Part shown: positions 43,383 through 55,929 of the stretch, one piece after another
Layout of the letters: every line of letters begins with the position of its first letter
Numbering within the stretch: the stretch's first letter is position 1
Assembly: GCF_023898315.1 (NCBI RefSeq)
Contig: NC_064618.1
Span: 182,643,548 to 182,707,547 of the forward strand
Length of the DNA: 64,000 nucleotides
Source of the DNA: Schistocerca nitens
Taxonomy: Eukaryota > Arthropoda > Insecta > Orthoptera > Acrididae
Reading direction: 5' to 3'
Notes under the pieces: generated by a model
Databases searched by the model: none
What the model saw: only the letters and a program-made list of their open reading frames with translations
What the model was told of the DNA's origin: nothing
Position numbers and translations under genes: made by a program

Positions 43383-44740
43383 CAATACTGGCCATTAAAA
43401 TTGCTACACCAAGAAGAAATGAAGATGATAAACGGGTATTCATTGGACAAATATATTATACTAGAACGGACATGTAGTTACATTTTCACACAATTTGGGT
43501 GCATAGATCCTGAGAAATCAGTACCCAGAACAACCACCTCTGGCCGTAATAACGGCCTTGATACGCCTGGGCATTGAGTCAAACAGAGCTTGGATGCCGT
43601 GTACAGGTACAGCTGCTCATGCAGCTTCAACATGATACCACAGAGTTCATCAAGAGTAGTGACTGGCGTATTGTGACGAGCCAGTTGCTCGGTCACCATT
43701 GACCAGACATTTTCAGTTGGTGAGAGATCTGGAGAATGTACTAGCCAGGGCAGCTGTTGAACATTTTCTGTATCCAGAAAGGCCCGTACAGGACCTGCAA
43801 CATGCGGTCGTGCATTATCCTGCTGAAATGTCGGGTTTCTCAGGGATCGAATGAAGGGTAGAGCCACGGGTCGTAACACATCTGAAATGTAACGTCCACT
43901 GTTCAAAGTGCCGTCAATGCGAACAAGAGGCGACCGAGACGTATGGCACCCTATACCACACGCCGGGTGATACGCCAGCATGGCGATGACGAATACACGC
44001 TTCCAATGTGCGTTCAATGCGATATCGCCAAACACGGATGCGACCATCATGATGCTGTATAAAGAACCTGGATTAATCCGAAAAAATGACGTTTTGCCAT
44101 TCGTGCTCCCAAGTTCGTCGTTGAGGCTCCTGTCTGTGATGCAGCGTCAAGGGTAACCGCAGCCATGATCTCCGAGCTGATGGTCGGACTGTTCGTGCAG
44201 ATGGTTGTTGTCTCGCAAACGTCCCCATCTGTTGACTAAGTGTTCGAGACATCGCTGCACGATCCGTTACAGCCATGCGGATAAGATGCCTGTCATCTCC
44301 ACTGCTCGTGATACGAGGACGTTGGGATCCAGCACGCCTTTCCGTATTACCCCCCTGAACCCACCGATTCCATATTCTGCTAACAGTCATTGGATCTCGA
44401 CCAATGCGAACAGTAATGTCGCGATACGATAAACTACAATCGCGATAGGCTACAATCCGACCTTTATCAAAGTCGGAAACGTGATGGTACGCATTTCTCC
44501 TCCTTACACGAGGCAACCGTTTCACCAGGCAGCGCCGGTCATCTGCTCTTTGTGTATGAGAAATCGGTTGGAAACTTTTCTCATGTCACGACGTTGTAGG
44601 TGTCGCCACCGGCGCCAACGTTGTGTGAATGTTCTGAAAAGCTAATCATTTGCATATCACAGCATCTTCTTCCTGTCGGTTGAATTTCGCGTCTGCAGCA
44701 CGTCATCTTCGTGGTGTAGCAATTTTAATGGCCAGTTGTG
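43383..44740 (-). mobile_element. Tc1-like transposon, complete ends
   Basis: Flanked by TA at 43381-43382 and 44741-44742. TIRs share ACTGGCCATTAAAATTGCTA and the following CACCA. Length 1358 bp is about that of an intact Tc1-like element. Coding is decayed (see the transposase entry). Confidence 0.93.
43478..44525 (-). pseudogene. Tc1-like transposase (DD34E), one stop and one frameshift
   Basis: The N-terminal frame (44525-44073, 150 codons) starts MKRLPRVRRRNAYHHVSDFD with helix-turn-helix parts RIVAYRDCSLSYRDI and PMTVSRIWNRW. It ends just after the first catalytic Asp in VIFSD because the usual next Glu codon is TAA. The second frame (44050-43478) carries FQQDNARPHVA (second Asp) and HSPDLSPTENVWSM (catalytic Glu), then PEVVVLGTDFSGSMHPN. 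A frameshift lies near 43945. It is not active as it stands, but the mutations are few. Confidence 0.92.
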
Positions 44741-44742
44741 TA

Positions 44743-45765
44743 TTTGTGTTTTGTGGGAGCGCACGACACACGCCAGTCAAAAGGGGGCAGACTACTCAAA
44801 CTCAGTTTCACAAGTGGCTCGGTTGGCACCCCGCAGACTGTGTTTGCTTTGTTGATGAATCTAACAGGGTAAATGGGCTATGAGATCACTGATCAAGGGG
44901 ACGAATTAACATTGTTAGCTTCAAAGGTCACTGGATGCGGATATGTAGGGGAATGTGGTCAACACACAGCTCTCCCGGCCGTATGCCAGTTTACGAGACC
45001 GTCAGTAAACAGTAATGCGACAAATAACTTGCATCACAGAAATGAGAGTCTCAAAGTTTAGTAAAATCAGTTGTTAGCAACGTACGAAGTAAGACTATTG
45101 AATGTGAAAAGGCCAGCACGGTACTGGTACACAACCAGCGTGCTGGCTATGAGACGTTGTGATGTTGCACGACTGGGTGAATACATACTGGTTGGTGGCA
45201 TGTTTGAAGGAGGCAGGCAACAGCCACAGCATTTATGTAGCTGTATCCGAGGGCTGGACATGGGCACGGGTTTATCGGCTGTTACTCATTGAATATAATT
45301 GCCCTTGGTACCCAAATACTTGGTGAACTCTTGAGCTGGAGCGAAGCGTCTCTATAGAGGCTCATTTCGAAGTCACACACGCTAGAGCGTTTATTCATTC
45401 ATTTGATTCGACAGCTAAGGGTACATCGTCACCCGATTCGAATTATTGAACAACTTTTATCGCCTTTAAGTAGTGACCTCTTTTCCCAAAAAGTGACACA
45501 CACTTGCAGAGAAAGTTTTCCTCTGGAAGTATTCATTTTTATTACAGGTTACTTTCTCCAGTAGCTGCAAGCTCTTTTTGTCGTGAACATTTCCATTTGT
45601 CAGCTTTTTCTCCGAGACTTTCCTTTATTCTAATAATATCACTTCCGCTGTAGCCAACGGAAAGAATTGTGTCTGCATCAGGTTGGTCCAATGCAGAGAG
45701 TGTCGTCACATGTGTAGCGTGTAACTTTTCTAGGTCTTGCAGTCATATTCAAGAATATTCAAACA
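44743..45765. other. Unassigned sequence
   Basis: CTCTCCCGGCCGTATGCCAG near 44970 resembles a sequence I recall from locust repeats, but I cannot name the family. The rest has no recognised feature. Confidence 0.35.
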
Positions 45766-46640
45766 AAAGACTTGGATACAGCAATATGGATTACTGGGAA
45801 ATTAAAAAAGAAAACCTGCAGGGAAGCCGAGGTGAAAGGGTTACAGGAAAAATGTGAAGAGATACAAAAGCAAACGGTCCTCAGTAAGACTCAGACACCA
45901 CATAGTAAAAAAAAAAACCTTTGGTGACATTAAAAGCAAAGACGTCAAAATTAAGAAGTCAACGAGAATTACATTTTTAAATGCAGAGGGAAGAGCTAAG
46001 GATATGTGCGAAGAGTACACTGTGATAACAAAAGAAATGGGGCACGACCGGTGTTAGAGTGAGATTTAACAGAATTTTCTAAGACTTGACGGTCAAATAA
46101 GGCAGAAGGGATAAATAACATTCTATCCGAATTTCTAAAGCCGCAAACGAACGACTATTCAAGTTGTTGAATAGAATCAATGGGCCTGGAAACATACCAT
46201 TATGTGCCCGGAAGAATTTCGTCAACGCATTTCAGAGGATACTAAGGTTAGATTAGTATGATAACGCACAATCAGCTTAACAGTTCAAGCAGCGAAATTA
46301 GTGACAAGAGTAATATACAGGAAAACGGAAAATAAATCGACGAACAGTTAGTTGACATTGTCAAATGGTATAAGATGTCCGAGATTATAAGAACAATGGA
46401 AGTACGCTGTAGGGAACGACGGGTAATACACAGTATGTGCTAAAATCAACAGGGAAGAATAAGAATGAAAGACCCAAAAAAAGTGCTCGGATTAAAAAGA
46501 GTGTAATAGAAAGATGCAGTCTTTCGCTTCTACTGAATAAGCGATGATGGAAATAAAAGATTGTGGAGTGGGATTAAAATCCAGGGTGAAAGGATACGAA
46601 TGTTATGATTCGCTGATGGAACTGACATACGGCCGCTTTC
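45766..46640 (+). pseudogene. Heavily decayed RTE ORF2 fragment
   Basis: Segments align in order with the RTE at 27999-30059: LQEKCEEIQK (for LQEKCEDIEK), KTFGDIKSKDVKIKKSTRIT with FLNAEGRA, SNKAEGINNILSEFLKPQ, a KWYKMSEIIRTMEV block near 46362 (for KWCKLFEILKKVGV), RERRVIHSM, and SGIKIQGERIRML with FADGTDI near 46610 (motif C ADD has become ADG). Large parts including motif A are missing or unreadable. An old, 5'-truncated, internally deleted copy. Confidence 0.75.
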
Positions 46641-47533
46641 TATGAGTAATTGTATGTGGCAGACGGTGCCATCGCGTCGCTTTTCAGACGTTTGGTTGCT
46701 TAGTTACGGATACCGTCAATTACAGCGCTGTGAAAACTTGCCGTCGGTGGGCTACTTGTAGCTGAGTTTTAGCCTCACTTTGTAGCTCCTGGCCTTTCGT
46801 ATAATCTCTAAACCAGCGCTGTTTGGATTTATGTAGACTGTTTTGGTTTATTTAGACTACTTGCAACATAAGCTTCACTTACGTCAGATACATTTGAAAG
46901 GTGGTTTAAGCGTGGTCATTTTTTCATACTCCCTGTGATGAGACATGTACTGCTGATGTGCCAGTTTTGAACTTAACTGGGACGTGTACGCTTTGTAATG
47001 ATTTTAGGTATGTTCATTGTTTGCTGTATTATGTTTTTGACCTTATTTACTTTTTTACTACTGGTAGCCTTTCATGAGTCACGCTGTTCAGACATATGGT
47101 TTCATTTTTAATTTACGTTTACATCTGAAGATGGTGCTAAAACCCTGAAACCGGGTTTTGTAAGAGTTCAAATGAAAAGTTTGCACTAATGTAGCGGAAG
47201 TTTCAGTTACGAACAATTCACGTAACAGTTGTGGCTGTCCTACTAACAGAAATTTAATTCCTTAAATGGCTGTAGGTTACCCTCTTAACCTCTGGCTCTA
47301 GGCTCCAGATGGCTCTGGTAGATAGCCACTCTTTGTCTTGGTGTTCCATCTCGCTAACTCATTACTACTCATTATCAGAGAGGATATCGTGGCTTAAAAA
47401 ATATTATTTAGTACATCACTGATGACAGCCCAGTCGATGTCTTTGAGAATAACGTGGATTAATAAGAACAAAAGATTTGTAAAACTGAGATGTTTAGGGA
47501 CATTTCATTTTTTTTATAACAAGGTTAGCAGTT
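46641..47533. other. Unassigned sequence with one hammerhead-like core
   Basis: CTGAAGA at 47125-47131 and GAAAC at 47147-47151 repeat the pattern of the fold-back elements, followed by CGGGTTTTG. No inverted partner was found nearby. No coding. Confidence 0.4.
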
Positions 47534-48292
47534 TGTTGTGTACATAGTTCCGCGTAGTCAGCGCGTACACAGCTTTCCCACTAGAGCGCGCCCCGCTAAG
47601 CACAACAGCGCCGGCGCAGCGCTCGACCGTCTCCGCTCTACGAGATGGCGCTGTCTTAGAGACGGACCAAATTCTGCTTCCGCCGATCCGCGTATTAATA
47701 TGTAACGCAGCCAATGAGATTGCTGCTAACGTAGAACCTTTTCTCCTCGCAGATCACACTCGCGCAGTGATACCTAAACGCGCGAGGTATTACAACGAGT
47801 GTACAGACCTCCGATTAGTCAGTCTGCATTAGTCTGCATTAGTCTGCATTTGTCTGTACCAGTCTATAGCCAAATTTCAGTCTGCGCCTAATAAGATTAC
47901 CATATTCCCATACGTAGCCATGAAAATAAATGAATAGACACTTTGTCAAGTATCAGAGATATGTGAGAATAAGATTAACATACCAAGACCAAAGGAATCT
48001 CAGATTGTCAATTGTAAACAGCATCCAGAACCAAGTTAAGTTATTTTTATGCTTGTTATTATTTTAATAAATGTGTGTGAAAATTAATCAAGTTCTGTTT
48101 AAAGTTGGTCACCGTCTATCTGCTACTCTAAGCGTGCAAGTGGCATTTCTATCATCTGACCTAAAGGCAGAAGATAAACACGCCACGATAAGACCACGAG
48201 ACATATTGCTGACACTCGCCTACTTCGCTAGAGCGACAAGTCAAATAATCTGATGGTGTGTGTACCGAAGGTCTTACAGTACGCACACCACA
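47534..48292 (+). mobile_element. Solo LTR, 759 bp, with 5-bp TSD
   Basis: Ends TGTTGTGTACATAG and GTACGCACACCACA (TG...CA), flanked by CAGTT at 47529-47533 and 48293-48297. An AATAAA signal at about 48066 supports plus orientation. A 10-bp unit AGTCTGCATT is repeated about three times at 47819-47850. No internal retroelement genes or second LTR are nearby. Probably Gypsy-like; not proven. Confidence 0.82.
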
Positions 48293-50387
48293 CAGTTAAT
48301 CAGATCAAACCCTGCGACTTTTCGACTTTACAACAGTCCAAGGCTAACAACATGCTGTGATTAATAATAATAATAATAATGATAATAATAAGCAATTTGA
48401 AAATAGATGTAAGGAGGAAACTGGAATCTAATTGTCGTGATCATCAATCTCTTCTTCATTATATGGTGGTTTTAACGAGTATGAAAATGGCCACATCTGA
48501 ATGACGAATAAGTGTGTACAGCCCTCTTGCCCTCTTGTATGGTGGACTGATCTTCTTGAAAAGATAGCTCTGTTCTGTCTATGTAGAGTGGTGAGTAGAG
48601 TTTGTTATTGCATTTCAAATATTGAGTTTTGGAGGTAAAAAGTTTCTGATATCAACTGTTTTGCTCTGGTAAACACATTATTAGAACCTAGCCCTTTTAT
48701 TAGAATCTTCATTTCAGTTTAAATATTTCTGAGGTGATGGTGGTCTGCCATGATGAAGTTGGCAAATATTATGTGCAAAGGCCTCGACGATTCCCGTGAC
48801 GACTTCCTAGAATAAATAGTCTTTAATTTTCCTATTGCGTTAAATTAAAACAGAACATTGTGCTTCGTTTGTTGTAAAGGAAATCGCAGTATAATCTATT
48901 TTGGTCATATGAGTTCACAACAACAGCAATCGCGACAGCTAGTTTCAGTGGACGAAGATGATAGATGTAATTGTCTAAAATTCGAATTATTAGTCAATTC
49001 GATGCACAACAAGATCGACAACTGTCGTATTTCAATGGTCGGCAGTGCTCAGGTTTCTAGTTTTACAATTACTGCCTATGTTTAACGAATGGCTAGATTT
49101 TTGTCAGTAAATGGAAGCTTAGTTGAATTTTCAGTTCGTCTATGAATTCATGGTTTTCTGCTATATTTTTCCACACTGCGTAAATTTTGTTGCAGCATAT
49201 TAATATGCGTCCCTATTGTTTTTGTCAAAGGATTACTGTTCAGTTGTGTCCTGTGTCTGGTGACTGCTGTGTCCTTACTTAAAACGGCTTTCTTATTTTT
49301 AATATTCTACAGTTCACTTTTCAATTTTTTTTTTCTGAGACATGTCCGTCTTCTGCGGTAGATTGTTTTATTGTATTCAATTTCTTTGTATAGTCTGTCT
49401 AGTAGAGTTCTACAAACGTATTAACATGTATTGAAAACTCTTACATTACACTACACTCATTGAATTTATTTCATATGAAAACAGCTTACAATTTTTGAGG
49501 GCTGTACATTTTTCATTCACTCATAACTAATTTACCTAGGGCGTTAATAAAGAAGACAGTCTCAAAATATTTTATGCAGTTTGGAAATACGGCACACAGG
49601 AACACTGAAAGCAATGAAGAAGATCCAGAAATATAGACTAAAAAGACTCTTTTTAAAATATGGCAAATTCATACGATACATATATGTAGAATATTTAAAA
49701 AGAAATTTTTGTCATACAATACAGGCAATACCAGCGGCCTGATCTACGTGGAAGCGCACGGATTTTACCGCATGAAATATTCAGGAAACAAAAAGCAGCG
49801 TTATTAGCAGCTTAAAAATAATACTGTCATATTGGAAACCAATGTGACAACTATGCATCGTGTTTGTTTAACAAACAAATAACAGTTTCTATGAAGGAAT
49901 AATAACGTCCTTACGCAGAGGCAATGTAATAGATATAGACACGAATGACAATTAGATATCTAATTAAATATGGTTCTTTATTCCTCTGATGGCCCAACGT
50001 TCCCGGTTTGCTGTTTGCATGTTGGAGGACAAACATATTTGCATCAATGTCAATAATGTTCGTTTGTGTTTCCCGGAATGACTGTAGAGTGGCCTAGTGC
50101 AAAATCTCCAGTTCTTCTGCATGATCTAAAAATCTACCAGAGAGAATGTTAAAGAGTGCTGTCAGAAAAAGGCCTCCCTAATGATTGGTAATGTGAATCT
50201 CCTCAAGTGAAACCTCAGTCCACTTATCTGATTATTTACGCTTCCATGTGTGGATAAGTGATGGTCCTACCAACTTCGTTGTAACTGTTGATAGCGGATA
50301 GTCAAGAGCACCACAGTCGATGGAATAAACGCGACATCCAGTTTGCCTATGCAACTTTTCTGGAAAAATTACGGAGGACTAGTGATC

Positions 50388-50500
50388 CCCAATTTTTTGG
50401 TGCGTAATTGACATAAAGTATGTTTCTAGAGTCTAGACAGATTCACCATATTGCGAGCAATGGTGTGACTGAAGTGCTCACACAGTATTCGAATCACAAG
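50388..50500 (+). repeat. Direct dispersed repeat, copy 1 (partner 53540-53650)
   Basis: Shares AGTATGTTTCTAGAGT, TTGCGAGCAATGGTGTGA and TGAAGTGCTCACAC with the copy 3.1 kb downstream. Similarity stops on both sides. No function is visible. Confidence 0.75.
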
Positions 50501-53500
50501 AGGAAGAGAACTTGCTCTCTCTGTGAAATATTGAGTTGAAAATGTGGACACTCGTAAGCATAGCGCCTCTAAGAAAGAACAAACGAACCCTGTGGCCAGC
50601 TGGAGTAAGACATTTCTTCCAACCTAGAAGTTACCTTGTTTTGAAAATGCCACTTAGAATAAGTCTCCAGCTCACTCTTTTGCCGTAAACGTACTCCGGT
50701 GCCACTCTGAAATTTCTACTGCGGTCACTGTCCAAGCAGCAGTATCACAAGGAATCAAATATTACCAACGAGATTTCAGTTACTGTCATGGTTTATGAGG
50801 CAATTCTACATTAAGTTATCACAATTGCCGTTGGTACAACTATGTCGCTCTGTGCTACCGATTCGGTCGTTCATGAGTTTGTTGTTTTCAAGTGTCGTTC
50901 GTCTTCGAGAGAGGTTTAATTTTCTTCAACTGTTTCCCAGTTGTTTGGTGTTTCCTTGTTTTGGATTAATAGGGCTTACAATCAGTCTAAAGGCAATTGG
51001 GCTCTAATTATGAGATCATGTGCATCGCGTAAAGATTCCTTCACGATAAATAGGATTTTAGAAGAGACGAAATGCTGTCGATGCTGCAGGTATGCGTCTT
51101 ATTTGTCTGTGAAGTGCGATAGGTACCAACTGCGTCAGAAATCCAAGGGCTTTCAACGGACTAAAGGAATGGCGAGGCTTCAGAAATGGTTACAACACAA
51201 GCGGCGGCTGACATTGCAGAATTTAGCAATGACAAAGAGTTAACACATTCCACAGTACTCCGATTTTGAGAAAGGTTTTGCCATAGAATCAATGAAATGT
51301 GTTCTACCAGTCCTTGAGTAGCTTCGCATTGATTCAGCTACGTTAGGACACTGATTTCATGACAACCACCCTATTAATAGGAAATCCACAGCTCAAACAT
51401 ATTTCACAAAATTTATAACCACAAAGTTGTATTTGGTTCTTTTATTGTACTACTGGTTTCGGTTACAAATCGTCATCTTGGTCGAAAATCGAACAAAAAC
51501 GCCTTTCGTACTACGAAAATGGAAACGTAGGATTGTAGCTATTGACACATTTATTGACAATAATGGGTCAATCAGGTTTAAGTTGACAAATAACATTACA
51601 AGGAATTAAAAGCCGACAAGGAGAGCTGCATACGTGTAGGTCCACTAGTTACCTATTACATATTGTGTGGTCCCTAACTATATAAGAAAGACAGTTAGTG
51701 TGGGGTCCCCCTATCTAGTAGACCCACCACATACATCATGAGCTGTGCTAAGTAGGACAAGATCAATAGAGACTTTTACGCTGCCCACTTAACGCTAGAA
51801 GGGTTACTGAGAACAGAATCTTTCGACTCGGTTCTAGAATATATCGATGAATGTATTAACAAGATATGGGAAAGTTTACTACGTTTGAGCTGGTGCGCTG
51901 CTGGCGCCAGTCTCCATCGATTGTAATCCCGATCGATGTAAGTCGATTTTCGATGCCTGCTTGTCTTCTTCGCATCGTTGGCAGATGGCTATTTAACTGC
52001 GGTGCGCTCGCTCTGCGGGGGCTTGCGTTCGGGAATCAGCTGTGTGAGCGTCAGTGATGTGTGGCGCTGGCGCGTGGCCGAGTCCGTACGACGAAGGAGC
52101 GTGGGCAGCTGCTGTGGCGTGTTTAGCCGTTTGAATGCAGATCCGCTGCCGACGGTGATTGGGATTTCCTTGAGATTTGAAGGACAGATTTCCTTCGCAT
52201 CTGTAACAAGTTCTCTAAGTGAATGAACTGGAGTCGTCCAATTGTTCTTTGGTGGGTTCTGTTCATGTTAATTGAATACCCGAATGCACTGAATCTTGAT
52301 TGTTTCAGTTGCTTGTCACTGTATTTAGTCTGGCCGACTGCTATGTTGATGGTATTTAAGGGAGTACTAGCTACGCACATCAAATAGACATGAAGCCTTG
52401 CTTAATGCGTAGCTAGAGGTAATCCTCAGTAGTACGTAAGTCTGTGCCTGGCATTCAAGAGAGGGCCGAAATAATTTTTCCTATTTCCTTTTTCTATGTT
52501 ATTATTTTATTTGTTTGTCTAGAAAACTGGCTAATCAGATTTTAAGAGCCGTTACTGGGGAAGTGGTCACGCAGGCTAGTTCTGCTTGGGTTCATTTGTG
52601 CCGTCTATAATTAGAGGTTTATTTATAACCATTGGGTAGATATGTATTGTGTATCTGATGCGCCAGAATATTGTCTGCCGCTGATATGTTTATGTTTCAG
52701 ATAATTGGCAGTGGTTGGCGCGAGCAAACTCTGATCGGGGTATCACGGTGGAAGAGGGAAATTTAAGGACCTGGAGCGGTGTCTATGGTTACGTTGTTAG
52801 TGTCCTGCAATTCCATCTTTCCGTGGAGCGTTGTGGTTTTCTGGAAGCTTAATTGTGGCTCAAAGTTGAGTATAGTTCTATTTTACTTTTGGTCCGTTTA
52901 TCTCCTGTACCTGGTAGAACCTTTCGGACTGCTCGCGTCAATCACTAAATTTCAACGTAAAATTGAAACGGCTCAATTTTAAGACTATTTAATATGCTAT
53001 TATTATATTCTGGCCATGAAATGTATGTGAACCTCGTACCTGTGAGTGATACTAAAGAGAAGCTTAGTTGAGTGTATTAATCTGACAATACTTGTAATTT
53101 GTTACAATTGCTTAAGATCCATCCATGAAAGATGTCTTAATTTTTGGAAGCAGTTTCAGAATTTGATATGCGTTATGTGAAAGCCAGTTTCTATGTAAGT
53201 TATGAAGTATTCAGTTATGTCAGTTAAATTTGATTAATGGTGTTTTTATGAAAATTGTTTTAATTAGTGAACATTGGTTGAGTAAATTTTGAAAGATCTG
53301 TGTCCATCCAACTTAAATGCTTAATGTTGTAATCTGAGTACTGGTGCTGGTTCTGTAGGGCAGGTGCCTTTTATTGTAATCGTTGTTACTGCTGGTTTCA
53401 TTAACAGCATGTGTCTGTGATAAAGAAGTGCATGGCAACTACAAACTGGTTATGTGTTCAATTTCGATGTGTTGAAAGGAATAACAGAAATCCCCATTTT

Positions 53501-53539
53501 TGTTTTTTTTCTTTCTTTTCTTTTTTTTTTTGCAGCTTA

Positions 53540-53650
53540 TTTGACATATAGTATGTTTCTAGAGTGCAGAGAGATTAACGTTATTGCGAGCAATGGTGTG
53601 ATTGAAGTGCTCACACTGTACTCGAATCGTTTGTTGCGTGGTACTGTTCG
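53540..53650 (+). repeat. Direct dispersed repeat, copy 2
   Basis: Partner of 50388-50500. It is preceded by a T-rich tract (53504-53533) and followed by the target site of a SINE. Confidence 0.75.
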
Positions 53651-53691
53651 ACCTCCTGGTCCATTCGCCTCCAGTAATTCTTTCCAGTTTG

Positions 53692-53910
53692 GTTCAAATG
53701 GTTCAAATGGCTCTTAGCACTATGGGACTCAACTGCTGTGGTCATAAGTCCCCTAGAACTTAGAAGTACTTAAACCTAACTAACCTAAGGACAGCACACA
53801 ACACCCAGCCATCACGAGGCAGAGAAAATCCCTGACCCCGCCGAGAATCGAACCCGGGAACCCGGGCGTGGGAAGCGAGAACGCTACCGCACGACCACGA
53901 GATTCGGGCA
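53692..53910 (-). mobile_element. Mosaic SINE: different tRNA-like head on the family I tail
   Basis: TSD TTTCCAGTTTG at 53681-53691 and 53911-53921, perfect 11 bp. On the minus strand the head has TCGTGGTCGTGCGGTAGCGT and GGGTTCCCGGGTTCGATTCT (A- and B-box regions). TTTTCTCTGCCTCGTGATGG follows. It then switches to the family I tail (CTTAGGTTAGTTAGGTTTAAG ... GCCATTTGAACC). Confidence 0.92.
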
Positions 53911-53961
53911 TTTCCAGTTTGCTCCATGTATTTGTAATTTAACCGATATTACGTCTGATAG

Positions 53962-54158
53962 ACCGGTCTCTGTGGCCGAGCGGTTCTAGGCGCTTTAGTC
54001 TGGAACCACGCGGCTGCTACGGTCGCAGATTCGAATCCTGCCTCGGGCATGGATGTGTGAGATGTCCTTCGGTTAGTTAGGTTTATGTAGTTTCAAGTCT
54101 AGGGGACTGATGACCTCAGATGTTAAGTCCCATAGCGCTTGGAGCCATTTGAATTTGA
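53962..54158 (+). mobile_element. SINE, family I, with TSD
   Basis: TSD ACGTCTGATAG at 53951-53961 and ACGTTTGACAG at 54159-54169, 9 of 11 equal. Head, B-box region GCAGATTCGAATCC and tail are recognisable but carry more changes than other copies. An older insertion. Confidence 0.9.
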
Positions 54159-54389
54159 ACGTTTGACAGTAGAGAAACGCGACTCCTTGAGAAGGCCTGA
54201 CGTATAACATCAGCTAGCCTCTTTCCTGGTACCATTCCATAGCTCACTCTGTTTCCACCTCAGATGTAAAATTACTCACTACGGCTCAATGGAATGAAGC
54301 TGTCACTAGTATCAACAAAATCATCAAAAGCCACGTCCAACAAACAACAGAACAAGTCACATAATAGGCTAATGCAATGTAACGATAGT

Positions 54390-55802
54390 ACAATATTTCT
54401 TAATATCAACAGAAAACTAGATGAACACCAGTCCACCATTGTTAGGTCGGATAAAGAAAGCCTGTAGTCGTCATTAAGTAAGTCCAATACCCAGCTAAAG
54501 TACATGACTTTTTCAATGAAAATGATGTGACGTGTTGTAGATATGACCGTAGCGCCAAACATGTGGCATAGTTAAAAGAATGCTTAAAAATGACAATCCC
54601 TTCCCACATTTCCTCCAAAGGCGGTCCTTAATACCAATGAAACCGGAAGTTCCACATTTAAGGCTATTATAGAGGTTCACACAAAAGGGATTTTCCTGCA
54701 TGTCCGTTGGTTAATGCCAGGAATGACGTGGGTTATTGTTCGGAAAAATTAATCGCATTCTGCCTCACAGTTTACACTACGTAATATTACCCATTTGGTT
54801 TCTATCATAATTAATATGGCGGTCCCACCAAATTCCAACCTAGCTTCTGTAGATATCAAGAGCATGTACAGCAACATTCCAACAGGCCAACTAGTACAGA
54901 TTGTCTTTCACTGTAACCTCTTGCACCATAGATCAATGAAGTATTAAAAATACTGCAACTAGTACTTCAACATAATCACTTCACTTTTGGAGATTCCACA
55001 TAACCCAGAAACGATGCCTGGCAATAGGCTCACCTCTTTCATATTGTTTGGCCAACGTTAATTTGTCAAAATTCGAGTGTGTTTAGGTATAGCAGCATCT
55101 GTCCAATAACAAGAAAATTGTCGGACTGTTTCGTTATGTCGAGGATGTTTTATTTTTATGTAAGGGTCCTAAGACAACCTGCGACGCTTTCGTCGCGTAT
55201 CTTAATTTACAACACGCTAACATCCAGATTACCGTAGAGCATTGCTGTGATGACACACTCTCCTACCTTGATTTTTTGCATACTTTGAGGGACAGTCTTT
55301 TTTCTTTTGACATCTACCATAAACTTTCATTCACTGACCACCCTCCAAATTATAAAGAAGTAGCTTTTATATCCTTTTTACATTCTTCGTAATGGCCCCT
55401 CATCCAGAGGGACCTTGAATCAGGAATATATCATACGACAGATTGCTACAGTAAATGTATACAGTGCCGAATTTGTCCAGAAAATTAATAGGAAAATACT
55501 AACAAAAATATCATATTCTTTCCCTGTCTTCTCAGTTATTTTTACTAACAAAGATATCATATTCTTCCTGTGTCCAACCTGTTATTTACAACAAAAGTAC
55601 AGTTAGGTATCAACGTCTACCGTATTACGACAATTTCAGAGCAAATAGGCAGACATTTGAAAAAGAAAAACATAATTCCAGCTTTTTTATACCCAAAAGC
55701 TCTGGAGTTAGGAGCAGACACAAGGAGCGAACTAATACCAAACCGTATAGGTGTGCAGGTGTATGTGTAATTAATTGTAACGACTGTCAAAGCAAGTATA
55801 TA
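54390..55802 (+). pseudogene. Penelope-like element, RT to start of GIY-YIG
   Basis: Decayed ORF with segments in PLE order. They are IVRSDKESL (54440, PLE N-terminal block), FPACPLVNARND near 54700, motif A LASVDIKSMYSNIP (54840-54885), motif C RYVEDVLFL (55132-55158; usual YVDD has become YVED), and YLDFLHTLRDSLFSFDIYHK (55270-55330). ISEQIGRHLKKKNIIPAFLY comes next (55635-55695), and then CVINCNDCQSKYI (55764-55802), the entry to the GIY-YIG endonuclease. The coding is cut at 55802 by a mariner insertion and does not obviously resume beyond it. Not functional. Confidence 0.8.
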
Positions 55803-55929
55803 CGAGGTCTGTTCAAAAAATTCCGGAACATTCAGAATTTCGCGCCAATGGTGTGTTGGAGCGAAATTCGTTTGGCATCCCTGCACACGCCTGTGTTTAA
55901 CGTGTAACTTCCGGAAGTGCCATTGCAGT

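Larger units (their letters stand above)
48298..53680. other. Large unassigned region
   Basis: About 5.4 kb with no recognised coding domain, SINE or TIR. Items seen: an AAT microsatellite at about 48364-48393; a segment at 51443-51480 (minus) resembling the fold-back terminal motif; a GC-richer part at 51870-52170 with a TATA-like GGCTATTTAACTGCGGTGCG near 51985; and a GGTTGGCGCGAGCAAACTC stretch near 52713 that could be a primer-binding region after an LTR. I could not fix LTR ends. A 110-bp direct repeat is listed separately. Confidence 0.35.

Noticed and set aside
45766..46640. Host gene exon (repetitive Lys-rich frames)
   Set aside because: Segments align in order with the RTE ORF2 at 28-30 kb, so it is LINE debris.
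54272..54562. 96-codon minus-strand frame rich in Leu and Ser
   Set aside because: Antisense to the Penelope-like coding segment; no independent motif.
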